A stretch of DNA of 60,453 nucleotides from Bacillota bacterium (GTDB taxonomy: Bacteria > Bacillota > Sulfobacillia > Sulfobacillales > Sulfobacillaceae), in contig JAJZZA010000012.1 in NCBI GenBank assembly GCA_021797825.1, positions 1-60,453 on the forward strand, written 5' to 3'. Under the pieces are notes generated by a model. The model did no database searches and was not told the DNA's origin. It worked only from the letters and a program-made list of their open reading frames with translations. Positions within the stretch are counted from its first letter, which is position 1; every line of letters starts with the position of its first letter. This document shows positions 44,129 through 52,673 of this stretch, piece by piece. Made by a program: the position numbers and the translations under genes.

Positions 44129-45121
44129 ATGCGCGTTCCGGTGGATCAACCGTTTTGGATTGGCGATCGCTGTTTTACTCCCGACGATCTGGCGCATATT
44201 CGGGAGACCGTGCATCGCTGCCGGAAGTTTAGCCGAGCGGAAATTGCGGCCACCTTGTGCGAGAATCTGCCGTGGAAGGCCCCCAACGGGCAACTCAAAA
44301 TGGCGGCCTGCCGCGAGTTGTTGGAGGATTTAGCCGAGCAGGGGCTCATCACGCTGCCCACCAAACGCAGCCGCAGCGGGAGCACATTGCGGCCTCAGGA
44401 GTGGGAAGGTCCGGTGGTGCCAACCCTGTCGCTGACGAGCCCATTGGCGGACGTGCGCCCGGTTACCATCGATCCCGTGCTCGCCCCGGAACGTCGGGCC
44501 TGGAATGCCACCATGCAGGCCTTTCACCCTTTGGGCTACCGTCGGCCGATCGGCGCCCACCAACGCTATTGGATCCGTCTTAAGGTGGGGGAGCAGCGCG
44601 CGATTGTGGGGGCCCTGTTGTTCGGAGCAGCCGCCAAAGCCCTCGCCGCCCGCGATGAGTGGATTGGATGGACCCCGGCCGAGCGCGCCCGCTTTCGTTG
44701 GCGGATCGTCAATAACAATCGGTTTTTACTTTTGCCAGGCATTGCCGTTCCCCATTTGGCGAGCCATGTGCTGGCCCTCGCCACCAAACGCCTCCCCGAC
44801 GACTGGAAATCCCGCTATGGGTATGCGCCCGTGCTCCTCGAGACGTTTGTCGAACCCCCTTGGACAGGCACCAGCTATCGCGCCGCTAACTGGCAGTATT
44901 TGGGCGACACGGCCGGTCGGGGCCGCCAAGACCGTGAACACGCCAGCGCCCTGTCCGTTAAAATGCTCTGGGTCTATCCGCTGACGCCCGACTGGCGAGC
45001 TCAATTGTGTAAACCCGCACCCCAACCTCCGCAGGAGGTGGAGGAGGACGATGAGGAGTTCGAAATCCCGCCGGTGGCGGAACCTGCCAAGACCCGCTGG
45101 ATAAAAACTTCCCGCTCGTAA
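44129..45121 (+). CDS. DUF4338 protein (DruA-like), stand-alone
   Basis: A 330-aa protein with the hallmark segments of DUF4338, the family of Druantia protein DruA: a RYWIRLKVGEQRAIVGALLF stretch, AARDEWIGW, IVNNNRFLLLPG, ASHVLALATKRLPDDW, VLLETFVEPPWTGTSYRAAN and LGDTAGRGRQD. The first 110 residues form a helical N-terminal domain (LCENLPWKAPNGQLKMAACREL), as in DruA proteins. The acidic C-terminal tail is unusual. No DruB-E or large helicase is nearby, so the complete defence system is absent. The ATG has GGGGGG upstream. Function is unknown. Confidence 0.85.
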   Translation: MRVPVDQPFWIGDRCFTPDDLAHIRETVHRCRKFSRAEIAATLCENLPWKAPNGQLKMAACRELLEDLAEQGLITLPTKRSRSGSTLRPQEWEGPVVPTLSLTSPLADVRPVTIDPVLAPERRAWNATMQAFHPLGYRRPIGAHQRYWIRLKVGEQRAIVGALLFGAAAKALAARDEWIGWTPAERARFRWRIVNNNRFLLLPGIAVPHLASHVLALATKRLPDDWKSRYGYAPVLLETFVEPPWTGTSYRAANWQYLGDTAGRGRQDREHASALSVKMLWVYPLTPDWRAQLCKPAPQPPQEVEEDDEEFEIPPVAEPAKTRWIKTSRS

Positions 45122-45234
45122 GCCGTGCGGACCGGGCCAGAACGCTCATCGCGCCGCACGCAGCGGCGAGACGAAGGAGCCTCTACGCGGCAAAACCGTC
45201 TCCCTTGCGCCAACCCCGGTTCCGCCCCTAGCCA

Positions 45235-46536
45235 TCACGCGTCCTCGGACTGGCCTTTCGGCGGCCGTCGGACGACAGATTTCACAATCTGCCAGCTGCG
45301 TCCGCCATTTTGGGTTTGCAGCAGGGGGCCGCTTTGGGTGCTATCCAACTTGGCGGTCGTTGCCCACCCCTGTTGCAGGTCGAGGAAATCCAGCTGGCGA
45401 ATCGCATAACCCTTAGCCATAAGCCCTTTTAAGAGCGGACTGGCCGGCCGCCTGATCCAACTCACCCCGCCATTGACTGTCAGATAGAGACCGCCCGTGA
45501 CCGGATATCCCGAGTAGCTGTTGAATTGATAGCCGGTCGCTAGCCAGGCCGTGGTCGGGCTTATGATATCCACCCGGGTTCCCGGCGGCGACGGGCGAAC
45601 CGGGGCACCCGCGTGCCAGGTCCGTCCCCCATCCGCAGAATGATAAAGAATCGTGGAAAACGCTACGGTTCGCGCACTTTGCGGAACATACTCGACCGGC
45701 AAAATCCCCTTTGCGCCAAAAAATTGCGGGGGGGTTAACACGCTGAGCCGCACCGCGGGATGTCCTGGCAGCGAGACCGGAGTCCAGGTCGCCCCCCCAT
45801 CCGTAGTCTCCCACATCACATTGGGGGTGGTTGTGGTCAGGCTTGCCACGTCCCAGCCCGTGGTTCGGTTTAGGAATCCCACCTGGCCTGCCGCTGGCCA
45901 GGTGAGATGGTTGGTCGCCGCGATGCGTGTCCAGCTCGTGCCGCCGGTACGGGTGACCCAGAGCTCGCCGGGTTCCGAACTCATGCCGTGTTGGGGCTGC
46001 ACCGTGATGAAAGCCGTTTCCTTCCCGAGAAAACTCAGACTGCGCACCCAAACCCCGCCTCCCTGAGAGAACAGGGACGTGGCGAAAACTCCTCCGCTCC
46101 AGGTCTGTCCCCGGTTGGCGGTCCAATAGACCGCCAACTGATGATGCGCCGGCGCTTGGTTGACGATCCACGCCGTGCCGTCCGGGGTCAGGCCTACCGC
46201 CGTCCAGCCGCTGGCGGTCTCCCCGGGAGCCAGTGCCGCGGTGGTTGCGGCCGTAATCGCCACTCCCGGGGGGGCAACCGGGACCCAAGTCTTAGCGCCA
46301 TCCGTGGTGGCATACACGCCACGCGGTCCAATCCCGACGCCCTGACCGGTTGTAAACATGTGAATATTTACCAGAAAACTCGCCGAATTGGCACTGGCAA
46401 CGGGTGTCAAAGACGCCGCAGTGGAGCCAGCGGGCGCAACCGGCGTCAAGCCGCAGCCCGCCAACAGTGCGGTGCCAGCCAAGCTGGCAACCCAACCGCC
46501 GATGCGGTTGCCAGGCAATCCCGGTTTCCCTGGCAT
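45235..46536 (-). CDS. Secreted propeller lipoprotein (BNR/YCF48-like)
   Basis: A 433-aa exported protein. The N-terminal segment ends in a lipobox (LLAGCG, Cys at about 28), a target for Lgt. About six repeats of the type GxxxxTxDGGxTW are visible (for example ATTDGAKTWVPV, ETTDGGATWTPV, HSADGGRTWHAG, LTVNGGVSWIRR, QTQNGGRSWQIV), which indicates a beta-propeller like sialidase or photosystem assembly factor HCF136. It probably binds an extracellular ligand or helps assemble a surface complex. The gene lies convergent to the DruA-like gene. Confidence 0.82.
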   Translation of the reverse strand: MPGKPGLPGNRIGGWVASLAGTALLAGCGLTPVAPAGSTAASLTPVASANSASFLVNIHMFTTGQGVGIGPRGVYATTDGAKTWVPVAPPGVAITAATTAALAPGETASGWTAVGLTPDGTAWIVNQAPAHHQLAVYWTANRGQTWSGGVFATSLFSQGGGVWVRSLSFLGKETAFITVQPQHGMSSEPGELWVTRTGGTSWTRIAATNHLTWPAAGQVGFLNRTTGWDVASLTTTTPNVMWETTDGGATWTPVSLPGHPAVRLSVLTPPQFFGAKGILPVEYVPQSARTVAFSTILYHSADGGRTWHAGAPVRPSPPGTRVDIISPTTAWLATGYQFNSYSGYPVTGGLYLTVNGGVSWIRRPASPLLKGLMAKGYAIRQLDFLDLQQGWATTAKLDSTQSGPLLQTQNGGRSWQIVKSVVRRPPKGQSEDA

Positions 46537-47020
46537 GACGAAGACCCCCTCGTGCCTGCTACTGGCATAACGCCTCCGGACCGGGTCAGGTCACCGTCTC
46601 CCCGCGCACACCGGGACCCCACCGCAGTCGGCAGCGAAGGACCATCATGGCCGCGCATTCGCCTGCTTAAGCCGCACGCTGAAAGGAGGGTCAAGCCCGG
46701 CAAGGATTCCCTCCCGGCACTGGCAGCGGCCTGCATGGCGCCCAATCCGGTATTTCTTGGAGACCCGGGGATTTCACGTCTCCTTAAACCGTGAGCACCC
46801 TCCGCATCGGCAGCTTCGCGCTGCGCGCCGCCCCCCCCCCCGCCACCGCGCAACGATGGCCTCCCGGCGCAACCGGGATCCGCTGCTTTGCAAGCCGATG
46901 CCGCGCGATGGCGTCTCGGTTAAGCCATTTGGTGCGCAAAGGCGTAGAATAGGGGCTAGAGACAGGGGCGACAGTAGGCTGCTCCGGATCGTGTCGTCCG
47001 TCTAGCGAGGGGGAAGGCAA
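46537..47020. promoter_or_regulatory. Intergenic upstream of fdh operon
   Basis: About 480 bases with no gene seen. It must hold the promoters of the divergent lipoprotein and fdh genes. No clear promoter pair was found. Confidence 0.4.
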
Positions 47021-48925
47021 GTGGCTATGCGAACTCAACCCAAGACACGCGTGCGATTGACGGTTCCGCTGGTTCGGGAACGGGGCGTTCTCCAACCATC
47101 CTCCTGGGAGCGCGCCTTGTCGCGCGCCGCTGAACTTTTTGCCCAGGTCAAGGCCGCGCACGGCCCCAATGGACTCGGCATCTTTTCCTGTTCAAAATCC
47201 ACCAACGAACTCAATTACCTCGCGTCGAAGTTTGCCCGGGTAGTCTTTGGCACGCACAACATCGACTCATGCAATCGAACCTGACACGCTCCTTCGGTCG
47301 CGGGTCTCGCGGCCGTGTTTGGCACCGGGGCGAGCACGAGTTCCTACGAGGATTTTCACCACACCGATGTGATCCTGCTGTTCGGCTCCAACGCCGCCGA
47401 AGCGCATCCCATCATTTTTCATCACATCATGCGCGGCGTCAGAAATGGTGCCCGCCTGATTGTGGTCGATCCGCGGCGAACCCCGACTGCTTTATCCGCG
47501 CATTCCCATCTAGCCATCAATATCGGTGCCGATATTGCCGTCTTAAATGCCCTGGCGCATGTGATCATCCAAGAAGGACTGGCCAATACCGAGTTCATCA
47601 CCCGCGCGGTGCAAGGATTTGACCGGTTTCGCGACGCCGTTGCCGCCTGGACGCCGGAACGCGCGGCGGCCATAGCGGGAGTGTCCGCGGAGCTGCTCCG
47701 CGACACCGCGCGCCGCTATGCCCGGGCTGACCGCGCGATGCTGGGCTGGACCTTAGGCATCACGGAACACCATAATGCCGTGGATAACGTCTTCGCCCTT
47801 ATCAACCTCGCCCTGCTAACCGGCCACGTGGGACGGCCGGGAACGGGACTTAACCCCCTGCGGGGGCAGAACAATGTCCAAGGCGGCGGGGACATGGGCG
47901 CGCTGCCCAACCGCCTGGCGGGATTTCAGGATGTGCGGGATCCTGAGGTGCGGGCTCGATTCGAACGGGCCTGGGGGGTGCCGTTAAGCCCCCAGCCGGG
48001 TTGGAATCAGACCGGGATGTTTGCGGCCATGGGCCGGGGGGAACTGCAGGGACTCTTGGTCATTGGGGAAAACCCGCTGGCTTCGGAAGCCAACGGGAAC
48101 CACGTCCGCCAGCTGTTCGGCCGGCTTGACGCCCTGGTGGTGCAAGACATCTTTCTGACCGCCACCGCCGAGATCGCCGACGTGGTCTTGCCGGCCCGGG
48201 CATCGTTTGCCGAGAGCGACGGCACCTATACCAGCAGCGAGCGGCGCGTGCAACGGGTGCGCGCGGCCCGCCAGGCTCCGGGACAAGCGCAAGATGACCT
48301 CTGGATCGTGGCCGCGCTGGCGCGGGCGATGGGATACGACTGGGCGAGTCCCGAGCCTGAACAGGTGTTTGACGAAATGCGGCAGTTGGCCCCCAATTTC
48401 CGGGGCATGACCTACGCCCGCATCGAGCAGGAGCACGGATTGCAATGGCCCTGTCCGACCGAGGGGCACCCCGGCACCAAAACACTGCATACCCGGCTTT
48501 GGGAGCCGGTGGTCAACCCCAAGGTGGCCCTTACCCCGGTCGAATGGGAGGCCCCGGCGGAAACGCCAACCGACGCCTACCCGTTTATGCTCACCACCGG
48601 TCGCCGACTGGCATTTTATAACACCGGAGTGCAATCCAACCTGTACCCGCACCCGCATAACACCGGAGAACGGATCGAAATCCATCCCGCGGACGCCACG
48701 CGGCTAGGCCTGGCCGACGGAGAACGGGTGGCCGTGACGTCGCGCCGGGGACGCGTGGAAGTTCCGGTCCGATTTTCGGACACGGTTGCACCGGGTACGG
48801 TGTTTATGACATTTCACTTTCCTGACCAAGTCGGCACCAATCTGTTGTCCATTGATGCCTTCGACCCCGAAGCGGGCACCGCCGAATTCAAGGCGTCCGC
48901 CGTCCGCATCGAACGGATTGGCTAG
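47021..48925 (+). CDS. fdhA: Formate dehydrogenase catalytic subunit, C-terminal part, selenoprotein
   Basis: 634 codons plus stop (residues 1-634) with one in-frame TGA at codon 88 (47282-47284). It lies in CNRT-U-HAPSVAG, which matches the selenocysteine site of FDH-H (Sec followed by His). The frame is uninterrupted on both sides of it. Downstream are VDPRRTPTALSA, GRPGTGLNPLRGQNNVQGG, GALPNRLAGFQDV and the C-terminal LTTGRRLAFYNTGVQSN and TFHFPDQVGTNLLSIDAF, all typical of bis-MGD formate dehydrogenases. The protein oxidises formate (or reduces CO2). It lacks the Fe4S4 domain and iron-sulfur modules at the N-terminus; these are encoded at 50717. The GTG start has AGGGGG 9 bases upstream; ATG 47027 is an alternative. 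Confidence 0.88.
47282..47315 (+). promoter_or_regulatory. Selenocysteine UGA with SECIS-like hairpin
   Basis: After the TGA (47282-47284) come 18 bases, then the loop GGTCT (47303-47307), closed by an 8-bp stem: CGGTCGCG (47295-47302) pairs with CGCGGCCG (47308-47315), with one G-U pair. E. coli fdhF has the same UGA-to-GGUCU distance and the same loop. Bacterial SECIS elements sit inside the coding region in this way and bind SelB. Confidence 0.82.
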
Positions 48926-49027
48926 GGCCCTTTTTCACCTCAGTAACCCGGCCGCAAGCCGAAAACCGCCCGGAGCTAGAGGGATCACACCTCCGGCCCC
49001 ACCAGCGAAAAGAAGGAGGAACCGGTG

Positions 49028-49483
49028 ATGACCGACGATTTAGGACACATGTCGGACCGTGACGTTCGCGCGGCGCTGGCGGATGTGCCGGCGGACCGGA
49101 CTTATCTGTTGCCGGCACTGTGGACATTGGTTGAGCGCTTCGGCTGGATATCACCCGCAATGATGGCGACGCTGAGTAGCGTGATGCGGATCCCGGTGGC
49201 CGAGATCTATGGTGTGGCGTCGTTTTACGCGTTGATTCCCGTCTCTCCCCGGGGGGCGGTGCAAGCCCACATCTGCACGGACATTCTCTGTCAACTGCAA
49301 AACGGCGAGCGCCTGTGGCAAGAAACGTCCGCCGAGTGGGCTCCCCAAAAAGTGACGGTAACCGCCGCGCACTGCTTGGGCCGGTGCGAACACGCCCCGG
49401 CGGCCATGGTGGGGTCTGCAATCGTGGTCAACGCCACCCCGGACACACTCCGCGCACAAATCCGGGAGGCCCTCGATGAGTGA
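49028..49483 (+). CDS. NuoE-like 2Fe-2S subunit of NAD-linked formate dehydrogenase
   Basis: A 151-aa thioredoxin-fold subunit. The 2Fe-2S cysteines are CTDILC (C-x4-C) and CLGRC (C-x3-C), about 40 residues apart, as in NuoE, HoxE and FdsG. A helical domain with VAEIYGVASFYALIPVSP precedes it. It relays electrons between the flavin subunit and the rest. The ATG at 49028 has GGAGG 8 bases upstream. It follows the catalytic subunit by about 100 bases and overlaps the NuoF-like gene by 8 bases. Confidence 0.88.
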   Translation: MTDDLGHMSDRDVRAALADVPADRTYLLPALWTLVERFGWISPAMMATLSSVMRIPVAEIYGVASFYALIPVSPRGAVQAHICTDILCQLQNGERLWQETSAEWAPQKVTVTAAHCLGRCEHAPAAMVGSAIVVNATPDTLRAQIREALDE

Positions 49484-50720
49484 GGTGCGACGGTTGCTGC
49501 CCGAGCCGGGTGTCACATCCGCGCCCGCCAGTTGGACGCGGATGGTGGAACGGGGATACGCCGAGGCTTATGCGCGCCTGCTGACCACCGATCCAGGCGA
49601 CATTATCCGCGAAGTGGTGGACAGCGGCCTGGCCGGACGGGGCGGAGCCGCCTTTCCAACGGGCCGCAAATGGGCCAGCGTGGCGGCGGCACCCGTCTTG
49701 ACCCGTTACGTAATCATGAACGCCGACGAAAGCGAGCCGGGAACATTCAAAGACCGGGTGCTGTTGGAACACGATCCGTTGGGACCGCTTATCGGTCTGC
49801 TCATTGCAGCCCGCGCGGTCGGCGCGCGTCAGGGCTACGTGTATCTCCGCGGGGAGTACCCGGACCTGGAACGGACCATGCGCCAAGCCTTGGCTGTGCT
49901 GGAGAAACCGGGGTGGATCGGCCCGGAAGGGGTTAGCGTGGAAATCCGGCGCGGAGCCGGCGCCTATATCGCGGGGGAAGAGACCGCCTTGTTCAACAGC
50001 ATCGAAGGGCGTCGCCCGGAGCCACGCGTCAAACCCCCCTTTCCGGCCACTCACGGGCTGTTTGGGCTCCCCACCCTGATTCAAAACGTGGAAACCTTGG
50101 CCAACGTCGCCCAGCTCTTTGTCCATGGCGCGCCCTGGTTTCGCCAAGTCGGGACGGCGACCACGCCCGGCACCAAACTGGTAGCGGTCAGCGGCCATGT
50201 CACACGTCCCGGCGTCTATGAAGTTCCCTTCGGTATTCCTTTGCAAACGGTGTTGGACGACCCGCAACTAGCAGCGGGCATCGCCGGCAGCGGACAGCTC
50301 CAATGCGTGTTGCTGGGAGGGTCCGCCGGCACCTTTTTGTCTCCGCCGGAAGTCGCCGGCGCTGTACTCGATTATGGACCGCTGCGCGCCTTGGGAGCCA
50401 GCATCGGATCCGGCGCCATCATGGTCTTTGACCATACCGTCGAGATGCGCCGGATTCTCATTCAGCTCGCCGCATTTTTCGCCGACGAATCCTGTGGGCA
50501 ATGTGTGCCCTGCCGGATCGGCACGCGTCGCCTGCTGGATATCTTGCAAGCCGATGCGCTCGCCCGGCGGGAGCCGGACCTGCGCGATCTGGCCTCCGCG
50601 ATGCGCGACGCCTCGATCTGCGGACTGGGGCAAACCGCTCCGATGGCGCTGCTGTCCGCCATCGACCGGCCGGCGCTGTGGGAAGATATTTGCGCGTCAA
50701 AAGGGGGCCAATCGCTATGA
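49476..50720 (+). CDS. NuoF-like NADH/FMN subunit of formate dehydrogenase
   Basis: A 414-aa flavoprotein. The NADH/FMN site shows SGLAGRGGAAFPTGRKW, MNADESEPGTFKDR and YIAGEETALFNSIEG. The C-terminal 4Fe-4S site is ESCGQCVPCRIGTRRLL and a fourth Cys in DASICGLGQTAP. It would pass electrons from formate to NAD+, or from NADH in the reverse reaction. It lacks an N-terminal 2Fe-2S extension, so it is a plain NuoF/FdsB type. It is coupled to both neighbours by overlaps. Confidence 0.93.
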   Translation: MSEVRRLLPEPGVTSAPASWTRMVERGYAEAYARLLTTDPGDIIREVVDSGLAGRGGAAFPTGRKWASVAAAPVLTRYVIMNADESEPGTFKDRVLLEHDPLGPLIGLLIAARAVGARQGYVYLRGEYPDLERTMRQALAVLEKPGWIGPEGVSVEIRRGAGAYIAGEETALFNSIEGRRPEPRVKPPFPATHGLFGLPTLIQNVETLANVAQLFVHGAPWFRQVGTATTPGTKLVAVSGHVTRPGVYEVPFGIPLQTVLDDPQLAAGIAGSGQLQCVLLGGSAGTFLSPPEVAGAVLDYGPLRALGASIGSGAIMVFDHTVEMRRILIQLAAFFADESCGQCVPCRIGTRRLLDILQADALARREPDLRDLASAMRDASICGLGQTAPMALLSAIDRPALWEDICASKGGQSL

Positions 50721-51553
50721 GCCAAATGGTGTCGCTGACCGTTGACGGACGACGGGTCAGCGTCCCCGCCGGGACGATGCTGCGCGAAGCCTGCCGCGCA
50801 GCGGGCGAAACCCCGCCGGCCTTGTGCTGGCACGAACACCTCACGCCAGCCAACGCCTGCCGGGCCTGTGTGGTACAAGTCCATGACAGCCGCGCTCTGG
50901 TCGCCGCGTGTTCGCGACCGGTTGCGGAGGACATGGTCGTCGAGACCAACACGCCGCGGGTGCTGAATGCGAGAAAAATTATCGCGGAATTGTTGGCGTC
51001 CGCCATCGACCCGCAGCGGGCACCCGATTTGCTGGAGTTGGTTCAGGCAACCGGAGCGGATGTCGGACGATTCGGCGGCGCTACGCCGCGCGTCGAGCCG
51101 GTCAAGGATGACAATCCGTTCTTTGTTCGCGATTATTCCCAATGCATCTTGTGTTACCGCTGCGTCGAGGCTTGCGGCGTTGACGCGCAGAACACCTTTG
51201 CCATCTCGGCGGCGGGACGGGGCGTTTCGGCCCGCATCGACGCCGCCTATGATCGGACATTGCCGGAATCCGACTGTGTTTTTTGCGGAAACTGTGTGGC
51301 GGTATGCCCGACCGGTGCCCTAATCGATCGTCAGGAGTGGCAGTTGCGGAGCCAAGCCGTCTGGGATCCGGCACGAATAACGACGACCGAGACGGTCTGT
51401 TCCTTTTGTGGGGTGGGGTGCACCTTAAGCCTCCAGGTCATGGATAACCGTATTGTGAAAGTCACCTCCCCGCACGACAATCCGGTCACCCATGGCATGC
51501 TCTGCGTCAAAGGCCGCTATGGGTACGCATACGTTCAGGCCGGGGACCCCTGA
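50717..51553 (+). CDS. Formate dehydrogenase iron-sulfur part (NuoG-like N-terminus, split from fdhA)
   Basis: A 278-aa protein with, in order: a 2Fe-2S ferredoxin domain (about 1-80, with ANACRACVVQV and AACSRPV), two 4Fe-4S clusters (CILCYRCVEAC and CVFCGNCVAVCP), and the molybdoenzyme Fe4S4 domain (CSFCGVGC to LCVKG). It ends at VKGRYGYAYVQAGDP, exactly where fused FdhA proteins continue into the segment that begins the protein at 47021. The His-Cys cluster that normally follows the 2Fe-2S domain is missing. Together with the 634-residue part it adds up to 912 residues, as for a complete FdhA. ATG overlaps the NuoF-like stop (ATGA). Confidence 0.88.
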   Translation: MSQMVSLTVDGRRVSVPAGTMLREACRAAGETPPALCWHEHLTPANACRACVVQVHDSRALVAACSRPVAEDMVVETNTPRVLNARKIIAELLASAIDPQRAPDLLELVQATGADVGRFGGATPRVEPVKDDNPFFVRDYSQCILCYRCVEACGVDAQNTFAISAAGRGVSARIDAAYDRTLPESDCVFCGNCVAVCPTGALIDRQEWQLRSQAVWDPARITTTETVCSFCGVGCTLSLQVMDNRIVKVTSPHDNPVTHGMLCVKGRYGYAYVQAGDP

Positions 51554-51891
51554 CGGACGCCCCCGCCCAGTAGTTTTGGGGGCGAAGTTTGGCGTGACCC
51601 GGCGCAGTCGGCGGAGTCCCGGGCGACGGTCCGACTTGGCGAGCCCGACCGTTGCCGCGAAGTACTCCCGCCAGGCTCACCGGTCAGCGCGGCTTATATT
51701 TGGGTTGGCGCCGCGTCGCGTCATCCCGGTCCAAAAGAAGGGAGTTGCCCCCGCCCATAGCCGATGGGGACAACTCCGTTGCCATGATCACAGGCCCCGG
51801 TTAGGGTACGGACTCCGGTGCTTTTAAGCCGACCTCGCCCCCCTCGTTAGGCAGACCCGATCCCGCTGCGCGGGCAAACGCGTCGCAGGTG
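51554..51891. other. Intergenic after fdh operon
   Basis: No gene. It contains the hairpin at 51741-51777 and otherwise nothing distinctive. Confidence 0.4.
51741..51777 (-). terminator. Hairpin between convergent genes
   Basis: GGAGTTG-C-CCCC (51741-51752) pairs with GGGG-A-CAACTCC (51766-51777). On the minus strand it is followed by CTTCTTTTGG, U-rich, so it would best terminate the transcript of the small gene at 51892; it may also stop readthrough from fdh. Confidence 0.5.
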
Positions 51892-52095
51892 CTATTTCCG
51901 CTCCTCGGCTGTCTTGTCGGTTTTTTTGGCGGGGTTGCCCTCTTTGTCCTTTTGCTCTCGGGATCCCGCCTTGTCGCCCGGCTGGCCTTTAACCCCGGCC
52001 GATTCATTGAGATCGATGCCCAACTCGCGCGCCACTTCTTCCTGGAAGCGGGCCGGGGTCATTTGACGAACGGTTTTGGGCTTTTCCGTTGACAT
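51892..52095 (-). CDS. Small hydrophilic protein, possibly SASP-like
   Basis: A 67-aa protein with GGAGGTG 5 bases before the ATG at 52095, so it is very likely translated. The N-terminal half (RQMTPARFQEEVARELGID) resembles the start of alpha/beta-type small acid-soluble spore proteins (EEVARELGI). The C-terminal half is a Lys/Glu/Asp-rich, low-complexity tail (KAGSREQKDKEGNPAKKTDK) without the conserved second SASP helix. So it may be a divergent spore-type or simply a disordered protein. Confidence 0.55.
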   Translation of the reverse strand: MSTEKPKTVRQMTPARFQEEVARELGIDLNESAGVKGQPGDKAGSREQKDKEGNPAKKTDKTAEERK

Positions 52096-52151
52096 GCTAA
52101 CACCTCCTCGTTGCGTGCTTAGCATGTCCCCGCAATCGTCGCCAAACCCCG

Positions 52152-52613
52152 TTAAATCTTGCCAGCCGACGGGGCGTGCGCAAACACTTCCACCGGTGAT
52201 CCGTTCAAAAAAATTTGGGTTTTTATGCGTGCGGTCGCAGCCAGCATGGCCGATACGCTGCAATATTTCTCCTGGCTAAGATGAACCGCGCGTTTGATTT
52301 TATCCTCCGCCTCGGCGGGCGCATCAAATCGGTAATTCAGCGTGATTTCGCGAAACACCTTGGGATGCTCCTCCTGCCGGACCCCCTCCGCGTCGATGGC
52401 AAAGGCGGTGTAGGCCACCCGCATTTTATTTAAGATGGACACCACATCGATGCCCGTGCATCCGCCCAAGGCCCCCAACACCATCTCCATGGGCCGGATC
52501 CCTTCGTTTTTCCCTCCCGCCTGTGACGCCGCGTCCAAGAACACGGTATGGCCCGATTGCGACACGGCGGAGAATTTCATCCCTTCGACCCAGGTGATTG
52601 TCGTGGCCGGCAT
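52152..52613 (-). CDS. OsmC-family hydroperoxide reductase-like protein
   Basis: A 153-aa OsmC/Ohr-fold protein. The two redox cysteines are in GALGGCTGIDV and QEKYCSVSAML. The length and the GIRPMEMVLGALGG pattern are those of the YhfA-like OsmC branch. Members reduce organic hydroperoxides with thiols. An AGGGAGCG site precedes the ATG. Confidence 0.9.
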   Translation of the reverse strand: MPATTITWVEGMKFSAVSQSGHTVFLDAASQAGGKNEGIRPMEMVLGALGGCTGIDVVSILNKMRVAYTAFAIDAEGVRQEEHPKVFREITLNYRFDAPAEAEDKIKRAVHLSQEKYCSVSAMLAATARIKTQIFLNGSPVEVFAHAPSAGKI

Positions 52614-52673
52614 CTCGTTTCGCTCCCTTCTCTCGTCCCCTTGCCTGTCATCAAAATTACCGGCGGTCCCGGC

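Noticed and set aside
47021-47284. A separate 87-aa protein ending at TGA 47282-47284, followed by another gene
   Set aside because: Both parts are in the same frame and together match one FDH subunit with selenocysteine at this codon; a SECIS hairpin follows.
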